Assembly: GCA_031550325.1 (NCBI GenBank)
Contig: JAVBOR010000048.1
Location: 1 to 13,163 of the forward strand
DNA length: 13,163 nucleotides
From: JAVBTT01 sp031550325
GTDB taxonomy: Bacteria > Bacillota > Clostridia > Oscillospirales > UBA929
Direction: 5' to 3'
This document shows positions 7,135 through 13,163 of the stretch, in pieces. The notes below the pieces were generated by a model. That model was not told the DNA's origin, ran no database searches, and was given only the letters and a program-made list of their open reading frames with translations. Every line of letters begins with the position of its first letter. Positions within the stretch are counted from its first letter, which is position 1. Both the position numbers and the translations under genes were made by a program.

Positions 7135-7254
7135 TTGACGCGTTGTGACGTTGTGGTATAGTTTGATTGCATTGATCAGGATACCATTCTGCTGACCGGC
7201 ATGAATCAGCTTCGGCAGGAGAAGATACGGGAGCATATCGAGGATAAGACGTGA
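7135..7254 (+). other. Promoter-like site plus possible mini-ORF or gene remnant
   Basis: TTGACG (7135-7140) and TATAGT (7157-7162) are separated by 16 bp and could form a second, upstream promoter for the E2-E3 genes, with a leader of about 200 nt. Directly after it an open frame runs from ATT 7171 to TGA 7252-7254. From ATG 7201 it would encode the 17-residue peptide MNQLRQEKIREHIEDKT. The amino-acid mix looks protein-like, but there is no ribosome binding site. It may be the tail of a decayed gene. Farther on, CCGC/GCGG can form a small GC-rich hairpin near 7265-7276 without a T-run. The rest of 6975-7369 shows nothing else recognisable. Confidence 0.25.
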
Positions 7255-7302
7255 AAACCGAAAGGCCGCGGGCGCGGCGGGACCATGTTGCCAAATCAAC
7301 CC

Positions 7303-7331
7303 TTGATGGGATTGTTTATAAATGTTATGCT
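7303..7331 (+). promoter_or_regulatory. Probable promoter of the E2-E3 genes (extended -10)
   Basis: A -35 box TTGATG (7303-7308), a 17-bp spacer and a -10 box TATGCT (7326-7331) are seen, with TGT immediately before the -10 box (the extended -10 motif TGn). The predicted start near 7338 leaves a leader of about 32 nt before ATG 7370. Confidence 0.55.
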
Positions 7332-7340
7332 TGACATAAC
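7324..7340. promoter_or_regulatory. Inverted repeat GTTATG-N5-CATAAC, candidate operator
   Basis: Perfect 6-bp arms separated by five bases cover the -10 box and the predicted transcription start of the E2-E3 promoter. The layout suits a dimeric repressor, for example of the GntR type that often controls such complexes, but no such regulator is encoded in the window. Confidence 0.4.
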
Positions 7341-7369
7341 GCAAAGTGCATCCGCGGAGGAGGAGCGAT

Positions 7370-8635
7370 ATGGCCGAGAGCGTCGCAATGCCGAAGGCAG
7401 GCATATCTGTAGAGAGCTGCGTCATGGGGGCCTGGCAAAAGCAGGTGGGGGATTGGGTGTCGATCGGTGATGTGCTGTTTGAGTATGAAACGGACAAAGC
7501 TGCATTTGAATGCGAATCCACCGCCGAAGGAACGCTGCTCGCCCGGCTGTATGAAGCGGGCGACGAGGTGCCAGTGCTGCAGCCCGTGTGCGTCGTCGGC
7601 AAATTAGGCGAGGAGGTCTCGGCGTATCTCACGCATGGAGCCGCGCCGGGCGCCGCTGAGGCGGAGGCGACGCAGAAACCGGGCGCAGAGCCCGCGCGCG
7701 TCCGGCTTGCCGCGCCGCCCGAGCAGACGGACAGTGTAAGGCCCGGTGCGGGCATTTCTCCGCGCGCCGGTGCCCTTGCCGCGCTGCTGAACCTTGATGA
7801 GCGCGTTTTGGACGGCAGCGGCCCGCATGGGAGGGTCATAGAACGCGACGTGCAGGCCGCTGCGGCCATGCCCGGCTGCCAAGCTTTCCTCAAAACTGAC
7901 GAGCCTGCCGCTAGGGCCGCCGTCACATCCGGCGCCGGGTTTGCCGATGAAAAAATGCCCCGCATCCGCCAGTCGATCGCCCGCGCCATGCACGCCTCAC
8001 TGCAGGGCGCGGCGCAGCTGACCCATCACCACAGCTTTGACGCCTCCGCCATTCTGACGCTGCGCGAGAAGATCAAGAGGCGGGACGGGGCTCCGGGGCT
8101 CAGCGGGGTTACGCTGGGCGACATGGTGCTTTACGCCGCCGTGCACGCTCTGAAAAAAAGCCCGTACATGAACGCCCACCTGTTAGCGGGGGACGTGCTG
8201 CGGACTTTCAGCGGCGTGCACCTCGGGGTTGCCGTGGATACGGACCGCGGCCTGATGGTGCCCACCGTATTTGACGCCGACAAACTGTCCCTTTGTGAGC
8301 TGTCTGCGAGCGTAAAGGAGCTTGCCGAGCTGTGCCGAAACGGCGGCATCAGCCCAGACCTTCTGCAAGGCGGTACGTTTACGGTGAGCAACCTGGGAAG
8401 TCTCGGCGTGGAGAGCTTTACGCCCATTCTCAACCCGCCGCAGGTGGGGATCCTTGGCGTCTGCTGCGTGGTCGAGCGCCCGCGCACCGGCCCCGACGGA
8501 CGCATTGAACTCTACAAGGCCATGGGGCTGTCCCTCACGTATGACCACAGGGCTGTGGACGGCGCGCCGGCCGCGCGTTTTGCGGGGGAGCTGGCGCGCT
8601 CTCTGGAGAGCTTCCCTCTGCTGCTGGCGCTATAG
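7370..8635 (+). CDS. Dihydrolipoyl acyltransferase (E2) of a 2-oxoacid/acetoin dehydrogenase complex
   Basis: This 421-residue E2 protein has one lipoyl domain (about 1-78) with lipoyl-lysine K43 in the motif ETDKA. An Ala/Pro-rich linker follows, then a peripheral-subunit-binding domain (about 129-165; begins ISPRAGALA and contains GPHGRVIERDV), and a catalytic acyltransferase core from about M196 to the end. The catalytic motif DHRAVDG near the C-terminus supplies H393 and D397, and the TFTVSNLGSLGVESFTPIL segment is typical. It would transfer an acyl group from the E1-bound intermediate to CoA. GGAGGAGGAG directly upstream selects ATG 7370. It is followed 35 nt later by E3. Whether the complex acts on pyruvate, acetoin or a branched-chain 2-oxoacid cannot be read from E2 alone, and no E1 gene is present. 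Confidence 0.9.
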   Translation: MAESVAMPKAGISVESCVMGAWQKQVGDWVSIGDVLFEYETDKAAFECESTAEGTLLARLYEAGDEVPVLQPVCVVGKLGEEVSAYLTHGAAPGAAEAEATQKPGAEPARVRLAAPPEQTDSVRPGAGISPRAGALAALLNLDERVLDGSGPHGRVIERDVQAAAAMPGCQAFLKTDEPAARAAVTSGAGFADEKMPRIRQSIARAMHASLQGAAQLTHHHSFDASAILTLREKIKRRDGAPGLSGVTLGDMVLYAAVHALKKSPYMNAHLLAGDVLRTFSGVHLGVAVDTDRGLMVPTVFDADKLSLCELSASVKELAELCRNGGISPDLLQGGTFTVSNLGSLGVESFTPILNPPQVGILGVCCVVERPRTGPDGRIELYKAMGLSLTYDHRAVDGAPAARFAGELARSLESFPLLLAL

Positions 8636-8670
8636 TGCCGAGGCTGTTTTTATAGTAAGGAGCGTTTGGT

Positions 8671-10053
8671 ATGGAAGAATTTGATCTGCTGGTGCTGGGC
8701 GGCGGGCCCGCCGGATATCTGGGGGCCGAGCGCGCGGCGCAGGGCGGCCTGAAGACCGCTGTGTTTGAAGAGCGCGCCCTTGGCGGCGTATGCCTCAACG
8801 AAGGGTGCATTCCGTCCAAAACGCTGCTCTACTGTGCCAAGACATACAGCCATGCCCTGCATGGAGAGGCGTTCGGCATCAGGGCCGAAAATCTCAGTAT
8901 TGACCACGGCGCGGTCATCCGCCGAAAGGTAAAGGTGGTGAAGATGCTGGTTTCGGGCGTCGCCGCCAAGATGAAGGCCCTTGGGGTGGAGGTCGTGGCG
9001 GCCCGCGCCGCCATCACCGGCAAAACTGCCGACGGCTTCACGGTCGTCGCCGGAGGAGTGACCTACGCCGGCAAATATCTTCTTGTGGCCACCGGTTCGG
9101 CCCCCGTGATTCCGCCGATCCCCGGTCTGGGGGAAGGGCTGGAGCGCGGGTTCGTCATGACCAACAGGGAAATCCTTGACCTCGCAAAGCAGCCGGAGCA
9201 TCTGGCTGTTATCGGCGGCGGCGTGATCGGACTGGAGATGGCCTCCTACTTCAACGCGATCGGCACCAAAGTGACCGTGATTGAACTGCTGGACAAGATT
9301 GCCGGGCAGACCGAGGATGAGGCTTCCGCCATGCTGCAAACGATCTACACAAAGAGAGGCGTTGACTTCAGGCTCGGCTGCCGGGTGACCGAGGTCGGCG
9401 ATCATGCTGTGGCGTACGAAAAGGACGGCCAAGCCGGGCACGCGGAGTGCGACGCCGTTCTGCTGTCGGCTGGCCGGCGGGCTGTCACACAGGGCGTTGG
9501 CCTCGAGACCATCGGGGTTTACACGGATAGGGGCGCAATAGTGACCGACGACAAAATGCGCACCAACATTCCACATGTGTGGGCGGCGGGCGACGTAAAC
9601 GGCCGCAGCATGCTGGCGCACACCGCATACCGGGAGGCCGAGGTGGCCGTGAACGACATGCTCGGAAAAGCCGACGCCATGCGATACGACGCCATTCCAT
9701 CCGTGATTTACACAGATCCCGAGGCGGCAGGCGTGGGCGAGACCGTCGAAACGGCAAGGGCCAAGGGCCTGAGTGTCTACGCCAAAAAGCTGTCCATGAG
9801 GCACTCCGGGCGCTTCCTGGCCGAGACCGACAGGCAGGACGGCCTGTGCAAGCTGGTTTTCGAGGAGGGCACGGATCGCCTGATCGGCGCGCACCTTGTC
9901 GGAAGCTATGCCTCTGAAATCATCTTAAGCGCGGGGACAATGATCAACACGCGCTGGCCGCTGGACTCGCTGAAGAAGATTGTCTTCGCGCATCCGACCG
10001 TGGGGGAGATCATCCGCGAGGGCTTATTTGAGGGACAAAGCCCTCATTTGTAG
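8671..10053 (+). CDS. lpdA: Dihydrolipoyl dehydrogenase (E3)
   Basis: This 460-residue flavoprotein reoxidises the dihydrolipoyl arm of E2 and reduces NAD+. The FAD-binding loop LGGGPAG is at 9-15, and the redox-active disulfide C41/C46 is in GGVCLNEGCIPSK. The NAD-binding loop VIGGGVIGLE is in the middle, and the second FAD motif is AAGDVNG. The C-terminal catalytic pair H441/E446 is in HPTVGE. The length matches the family, there is no fused lipoyl domain, and no key residue is missing. AAGGAG lies 8 nt upstream of the start. The 35-nt gap after E2 and the absence of an intervening terminator indicate one operon. The 3' end faces the blaR1-like gene with a 105-nt gap, in which no convincing terminator was seen. 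The gene symbol is by function only. Confidence 0.93.
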   Translation: MEEFDLLVLGGGPAGYLGAERAAQGGLKTAVFEERALGGVCLNEGCIPSKTLLYCAKTYSHALHGEAFGIRAENLSIDHGAVIRRKVKVVKMLVSGVAAKMKALGVEVVAARAAITGKTADGFTVVAGGVTYAGKYLLVATGSAPVIPPIPGLGEGLERGFVMTNREILDLAKQPEHLAVIGGGVIGLEMASYFNAIGTKVTVIELLDKIAGQTEDEASAMLQTIYTKRGVDFRLGCRVTEVGDHAVAYEKDGQAGHAECDAVLLSAGRRAVTQGVGLETIGVYTDRGAIVTDDKMRTNIPHVWAAGDVNGRSMLAHTAYREAEVAVNDMLGKADAMRYDAIPSVIYTDPEAAGVGETVETARAKGLSVYAKKLSMRHSGRFLAETDRQDGLCKLVFEEGTDRLIGAHLVGSYASEIILSAGTMINTRWPLDSLKKIVFAHPTVGEIIREGLFEGQSPHL

Positions 10054-10158
10054 ACAATCCCCGCAGTCGTGAGTGCAAAGCCTTTTCGAGAACTTTCTGC
10101 TGTGCGGCTTAATCTTTATCGGGTTTTCCCCTGCAGTGGTTCGGTTATCGGGCGGCGT

Positions 10159-12159
10159 TTATCCGTTTTCGGGCCTTTCGCGGTCAAGACCGAAGGTGAC
10201 GAGCTCGCCGCCGATAAGGGCCAGACTGCCCTCGGCAAGCTTATCCCCGTTATAGCTTGACTGCGTGACGATCAGACTCCCGTCGGCCAGCGACAGAGCG
10301 TAGTCAAAAACCATGCGGTCCCACAAACTGTACAGACTCCCGTCCGCGCAGTCATAAACGAGAACATGGGTATCGATGATCCCGGAGCCGAAGCTGACTG
10401 TCGCGCACAGCTCGGGCCTGTTATCGCCGTTAAGGTCGACCAGATAGACATTCCATATGGGCATTCCGTTCATGATCGTCCGCTCGCCCTGAGCATCCTG
10501 AACCGTGACCTCCCCCGGCGTCCAATGAAACACGACGCCGGGGTATTCCGGTATCTCTAAGTAAGCCGAGTCGTCCCAGTCCATTTGACCACCCGGCCCG
10601 TAGCTGAGCCACTCGTTTGCCTCATAGAGGCTCGCAGCGCCTGCCGCGCGGACATACCGCGCGCCGTCATCGGCGAACAACACCACCGCAGCCGACCTGA
10701 ATACCAGAGTGTTGTCATCCGGCATATCAAACGTGACGATAACCTCGTCGTCGCTGAGCCCGAAGAATCCTTCTTCGGACTCGGTTTCGAGTTTTGCGCT
10801 GATCAAAAGCCGGCCATCCTCTATGGTGTACGCGCATTCGGGCAGCGAATAGCTGCTGATCAGCGGCGTTGCCAGCACCGCCGTCCCGTCGCTGTACAGC
10901 GACACGGACAGCAGGCGCTCCATTTTCATCTTTTCGGTCGCGTTCTCAAGGATATACTGCCGCCAGGGCTCCTCGGGCGGATACACGCTCATCACCCGCC
11001 ACACGTCCTCGCTCTCGACCGCCAGAAGGTAGTCGCGGCCATGCCCTTTCAGCTCAAAGATGCGCCAGGTGCTGAGTTCATCGGCGGTGTACCCGATCTC
11101 GGCGCCCCGCTTTGGGCTCTCCATCGGCGTCACGTAATAGACGGTATCGTCCCAAACGAGCCTCATGCGTTTGAGGGCGTAGGCCGGGTCCTCCTCGTAA
11201 ACCATTTGCATCTTGGCCGGCGGCGCGCTCTGTATTCGATTCAGGGCAAACCCAACCGTCAGCGCGGCGGCCAGCACGGCGGCGGCGACGATGATGACCC
11301 GGGACGGCTTTTTGAAGTTCAGCACATTTTTGATGCGCGCTTTGACGCCGCCCTCGCCGAACGCGAGCGGACTGGCGTTGATGACGCGGCGTCCGGCCGC
11401 CAGCGACAAAAGGGAGGCGGAGTACGCTTTTTTGATCCCGCCGCCCAGCTCGCGCAGAACGCGCTCATCACAGGAGTGCTCCATGTCGGCGCTCATCAGC
11501 ACAAACGCGAGCCACGCCAGCGGATTAAACCAGTGAACGCACAGAATCAGGAACGCCGCAAACTTCATGACGTGATCAAAGCGCCTGATGTGCGTCTGCT
11601 CGTGAAGAAGGACATAGCGCCGCTCTTCCTCGCCGAGCCCCGCCGGGATATAGATCCTCGGCCTGAAAAAGCCGATGACAAACGGCGTTTTCAGGTTGTC
11701 AGCCTCAAAGATGTTGCCGACGGCGGGAGAGGCGTTTTTCAGGCTGCGCTTCAGCAGCAGAAGCGAAACGGCGCTGTACACCAATAGCGCGGCGATGCCA
11801 ATCAGCCAAACCGCGGCCCCGACGGCGAGAACCGTCTGCATGGGATTCACGCTGTTCTGCGGCGCGGCGGCCGGGAGAAGCCCGCTCACGGCGGCGTCGA
11901 CCGCGCCGATCCCGCTGTCGATCCGCGGCACGGCCTGATAGGCGATATCCTGCGGAATGGGCGCAGCCTTAAACGGAATCAGACTGAACATGCTCTCAAC
12001 CGTAAACGGAAACACGAGCCGAAAGCCAGCGACCGCCCACAGCGCGTAAGACGCCGCTCTTGGCGCCTTTTTCAGCAACAGCCGCACGAGCACAATGGCG
12101 GCGATCACATAGCTGGCAGTCATGCTCATGTTCAGCACGGAAAGCAACACGCTTTGCAT
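10159..12159 (-). CDS. BlaR1/MecR1-like M56 membrane metalloprotease with a non-PBP sensor domain
   Basis: This 666-residue membrane protein has predicted helices at about 11-29, 36-52, 107-137, 199-223 and 286-304. The zinc protease motif HEQTH (186-190) lies in the cytosolic loop, with the third-ligand/active-site region MEHSCDERVL around 226-235. This is the M56 domain that, in BlaR1 and MecR1, leads to cleavage of the BlaI/MecI repressor. The outer part (about 305-666) lacks the SxxK/KTG transpeptidase look of the beta-lactam sensor. It is instead beta-rich, with a DLNGDNRPE segment (575-583) resembling a calcium-binding or FG-GAP loop. The signal it detects is therefore unlikely to be a beta-lactam. 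AAGGAGG lies 6 nt before ATG 12159, and the gene starts 2 nt after the blaI-like stop codon. Confidence 0.88.
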   Translation of the reverse strand: MQSVLLSVLNMSMTASYVIAAIVLVRLLLKKAPRAASYALWAVAGFRLVFPFTVESMFSLIPFKAAPIPQDIAYQAVPRIDSGIGAVDAAVSGLLPAAAPQNSVNPMQTVLAVGAAVWLIGIAALLVYSAVSLLLLKRSLKNASPAVGNIFEADNLKTPFVIGFFRPRIYIPAGLGEEERRYVLLHEQTHIRRFDHVMKFAAFLILCVHWFNPLAWLAFVLMSADMEHSCDERVLRELGGGIKKAYSASLLSLAAGRRVINASPLAFGEGGVKARIKNVLNFKKPSRVIIVAAAVLAAALTVGFALNRIQSAPPAKMQMVYEEDPAYALKRMRLVWDDTVYYVTPMESPKRGAEIGYTADELSTWRIFELKGHGRDYLLAVESEDVWRVMSVYPPEEPWRQYILENATEKMKMERLLSVSLYSDGTAVLATPLISSYSLPECAYTIEDGRLLISAKLETESEEGFFGLSDDEVIVTFDMPDDNTLVFRSAAVVLFADDGARYVRAAGAASLYEANEWLSYGPGGQMDWDDSAYLEIPEYPGVVFHWTPGEVTVQDAQGERTIMNGMPIWNVYLVDLNGDNRPELCATVSFGSGIIDTHVLVYDCADGSLYSLWDRMVFDYALSLADGSLIVTQSSYNGDKLAEGSLALIGGELVTFGLDRERPENG

Positions 12160-12161
12160 GG

Positions 12162-12524
12162 TTACCCCTCCTTGTGCTCGTCAATCAGGCGCGTGAGCTC
12201 CTCGGCCTGCCGGTCGGACAGCTTGCCGCCGCTGAAGAACGCGGTGATAAACCGGGGCAGCGAGCCGCCAAACGTGTCCTCGACATAGCGCCGGCTCTGG
12301 CGCGCGTAAAACTCGTCCCTTGTCAGCAGCGCTGAAACCGTGGCGCTCTCGTTTTTGAACAGCCCTTTGTCGCACAGCTTTTTAAGAACCGTGTAGGTGG
12401 TGGACTTCTTCCAGCGCATCTCCCGCTCCGACAGCCTGACCAGCTCGGTCGACGATATCGGCGCATGCGCCCAGATTAAGTCAGCAAATTTTGCCTCCGA
12501 GCGCGCCAAACCGTAGTCGCTCAT
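12162..12524 (-). CDS. BlaI/MecI-family transcriptional repressor
   Basis: This 120-residue protein has a winged-helix N-terminal domain (about 1-70, with the typical KKSTTYTVLKKLCDKGLF segment) and a C-terminal dimerisation part. The latter includes FITAFFSGGKLS, equivalent to the region where BlaI proteins are cut by their BlaR1 partner. It should repress its own operon, and perhaps distant targets, through dyad operators. The ATG at 12524 was chosen because AAGGGAG lies 8 nt upstream; the in-frame GTG at 12533 overlaps that site. It forms a tight operon with the downstream BlaR1-like gene, whose ribosome binding site lies inside its last codons. No beta-lactamase or PBP gene is nearby. Confidence 0.9.
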   Translation of the reverse strand: MSDYGLARSEAKFADLIWAHAPISSTELVRLSEREMRWKKSTTYTVLKKLCDKGLFKNESATVSALLTRDEFYARQSRRYVEDTFGGSLPRFITAFFSGGKLSDRQAEELTRLIDEHKEG

Positions 12525-12539
12525 TGCTCTCACTCCCTT

Positions 12540-12558
12540 GGTCTATTCTCTATAAACC
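12540..12558. promoter_or_regulatory. BlaI-type operator dyad 1
   Basis: GGTCTAT-N5-ATAAACC is a 19-bp dyad with 7-bp arms that match at six of seven positions. It lies between the predicted transcription start and the ribosome binding site of the blaI-like gene. Its left arm is an exact inverse of the right arm of dyad 2. Confidence 0.6.
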
Positions 12559-12565
12559 TATCTCA

Positions 12566-12584
12566 AGTCTACTCCCAATAGACC
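12566..12584. promoter_or_regulatory. BlaI-type operator dyad 2
   Basis: AGTCTAC-N5-ATAGACC has the same 7-5-7 layout as dyad 1 and matches at five of seven arm positions. It covers the -10 box and part of the spacer, with a centre 26 bp from that of dyad 1. Paired dyads at the promoter are the known arrangement for BlaI/MecI repressors; binding here is inferred. Confidence 0.6.
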
Positions 12585-12594
12585 TGTTTGTCAA
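12566..12594 (-). promoter_or_regulatory. Promoter of the blaI-blaR1-like operon
   Basis: On the minus strand, a perfect -35 box TTGACA (12594-12589) and a -10 box TAGACT (12571-12566) are separated by 17 bp. The predicted start near 12559 leaves a leader of about 35 nt. The -10 box lies inside operator dyad 2. Confidence 0.7.
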
Positions 12595-12748
12595 GAGGCA
12601 AACGGCAGTGCGGTAAAGAAGCTTTCGCGGCTCATCGTTCGCGCCCTCGTTCCCCCGCGTTCCCGCCCCTTATCCGAGTGTTGCTTCGAGCCTGACGGCG
12701 CAGGCCAGGCAGTTTTCTGCTTAACCAAAACCCGCTTAAGCCAAAACA
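12595..12748. other. Gene-free stretch with a degenerate repeat fragment
   Basis: No gene is seen. TCGAGCCTGACG at 12686-12697 matches 12833-12844 exactly, and similarity continues weakly to about 12717, so this is probably a decayed piece of the palindromic repeat. A short direct repeat follows, GCTTAACCAAAAC (12719-12731) and GCTTAAGCCAAAAC (12734-12747). Confidence 0.4.
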
Positions 12749-12785
12749 AAAAGGCTTTCTCGGATTAATTCCGGGAAAGCCTTTT
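12749..12785. terminator. Strong symmetric hairpin with A/T tails, terminator-like
   Basis: AAAAGGCTTTC (12749-12759) pairs perfectly with GAAAGCCTTTT (12775-12785), and CGGA/TCCG can pair inside. T-runs follow the stem on both strands, so it could end transcripts from either side. No gene ends here, so it may instead be a member of the adjoining repeat family: its core (12755-12779) resembles 13032-13056. Confidence 0.5.
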
Positions 12786-12811
12786 GACTGTCAAAAGGCG
12801 CTTTGCGCCTT
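12781..12811. repeat. Two overlapping stem-loops
   Basis: CTTTTGA (12781-12787) pairs with TCAAAAG (12791-12797) around a CTG loop. AAGGCGC (12795-12801) pairs with GCGCCTT (12805-12811) around a TTT loop. The first shares an arm with the hairpin before it and the second shares an arm with the first, so the stems are mutually exclusive alternatives. Confidence 0.7.
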
Positions 12812-12816
12812 CGTGC

Positions 12817-12908
12817 TTTTCCTGGATTCGCGTCGAGCCTGACGCCGCAGACGGCAGGTTCTTGCTGGACTGAATCCAGGAAAATAGGAACAACAACGGT
12901 TTCGGGAA
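12817..12908 (+). repeat. Dispersed palindromic repeat, right copy
   Basis: This is the intact partner of the copy at 1-93, in opposite orientation. TTTTCCTGGATTC (12817-12829) pairs perfectly with GAATCCAGGAAAA (12872-12884) to close a 68-bp unit. GCGTC and GACGC inside can form a smaller stem. The remaining 24 bases run to 12908 and begin the next stem. Confidence 0.9.
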
Positions 12909-13056
12909 TTCATTTCTCGAAACCGTTTCCCATCAAACCGCCTCAGCGGTTTGATGAGACTGTAGACAAATCTTCGATTTGTCTACAAACGGGAGCAGGA
13001 ACGCGTCTTTGTGAAGACGCGCATTGGGTGACTTTCCCGGAGTGAATCCGTGAAAG
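12895..13056. repeat. Array of four or more stem-loops
   Basis: Consecutive stems are seen. 12895-12927 has 13-bp arms with one G-T pair and a 7-nt loop. 12931-12956 has a perfect 11-bp stem, CATCAAACCGC, with a CTCA loop. 12961-12987 has a perfect 12-bp stem, TGTAGACAAATC, with a TTC loop. 13002-13021 has a perfect 8-bp stem, CGCGTCTT, with a TGTG loop. 13032-13056 has a 10-bp stem with one mismatch. Short linkers of 3 to 14 nt separate them. No open frame across this area is convincing. Confidence 0.8.
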
Positions 13057-13163
13057 AGTTGTGGTTCTAATTTTTTTCGCCTGTCAAGCCTCATTCGTCC
13101 TCGCGGGCGGTCGTCCTTCGCCTTTCGGCTTTTGAACCGGTCGCCCCTTCGGGGCGCGTGCGC
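13057..13163. other. Right edge, repeat-related, no gene
   Basis: GTTGTGGTTC at 13058-13067, followed by a T-run, matches 12-21 near the left edge, which suggests another fragment of the same repeat. CGCCCC (13142-13147) pairs with GGGGCG (13151-13156) around TTC. No coding region is supported. Confidence 0.4.

Noticed and set aside
7331..7336. Perfect TTGACA as a -35 box for the E2-E3 operon
   Set aside because: No -10-like hexamer lies 16-18 bp downstream (GCGGAG there), and the next gene's ribosome binding site begins at that point.
8650..9894. 414-codon minus-strand open frame opposite E3
   Set aside because: It is a shadow of the clearly identified E3 gene; its His- and Gly-rich composition is not protein-like.
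10054..10158. Terminator between the convergent E3 and blaR1-like genes
   Set aside because: Only 5-bp inverted repeats were found (for example AAGCC/GGCTT), without a T-run.
10585..11787. 400-codon plus-strand open frame opposite the BlaR1-like gene
   Set aside because: It is a shadow of the M56 protease gene and has no motif or ribosome binding site.
1..12908. Composite transposon bounded by inverted repeats
   Set aside because: There is no transposase or integrase gene and no target-site duplication to test; the unit looks like a dispersed non-coding repeat.
12749..13156. CRISPR array
   Set aside because: The stems differ from one another and there are no regularly sized spacers with identical repeats.

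Overview
The window looks like a chromosomal segment of an anaerobic, GC-rich Firmicute, probably a clostridial or Oscillospiraceae-type gut bacterium. The reasons are an oxygen-sensitive glycyl radical enzyme (GRE) with its radical-SAM activase, a BlaI/BlaR1-type regulator pair, strong AGGAGG-type ribosome binding sites, and sigma-70/sigma-A type promoters that mostly have 17-bp spacers. The genus cannot be fixed from sequence reading alone. No rRNA, tRNA, transposase, integrase or CRISPR array was seen.

Layout. (1) 1-319 carries no gene: a repeat copy (1-93), then inverted repeats. (2) 320-1591 (-) encodes an exported protein of unknown function with its own consensus promoter. (3) 1760-6974 is a GRE locus. 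The activase (-) diverges from a ROK-family kinase plus GRE operon (+), and a DeoR-family regulator (-) converges on the end of the GRE gene. Divergent promoters with a shared AT-rich palindromic region separate the activase from the operon. (4) 6975-7369 is a gene-free regulatory stretch with promoters on both strands, a perfect 14-bp palindrome at the deoR promoter and an inverted repeat at the next promoter. (5) 7370-10053 (+) encodes E2 (lipoyl acyltransferase) and E3 (dihydrolipoyl dehydrogenase) of a 2-oxoacid/acetoin dehydrogenase complex, with no E1 in view. (6) 10159-12524 (-) is a blaI-blaR1-like operon. Its sensor domain does not resemble a penicillin-binding domain, and two matched 19-bp dyads lie at its promoter. 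(7) 12600-13163 has no gene but holds about ten nearly back-to-back stem-loops. One of them is a 92-bp copy of the sequence at 1-93 in inverted orientation.

How the parts may work together (inference). The activase would install the glycyl radical on the GRE. The active-site pattern Gly-Cys-Val-Glu, instead of the Cys-Cys of pyruvate formate-lyase, suggests an eliminase/dehydratase-type enzyme. The ROK kinase and the DeoR regulator, whose family senses sugar phosphates, suggest a sugar or polyol substrate that is phosphorylated before or after the GRE step. The E2/E3 pair could oxidise a downstream 2-oxoacid or acetoin-like product, but it has its own promoter and may be unrelated. The BlaI/BlaR1 pair appears to be an independent sensor. 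The near-identical inverted repeats at both ends suggest that the window edges lie in a dispersed, palindrome-rich repeat family, and the left edge cuts into one copy.
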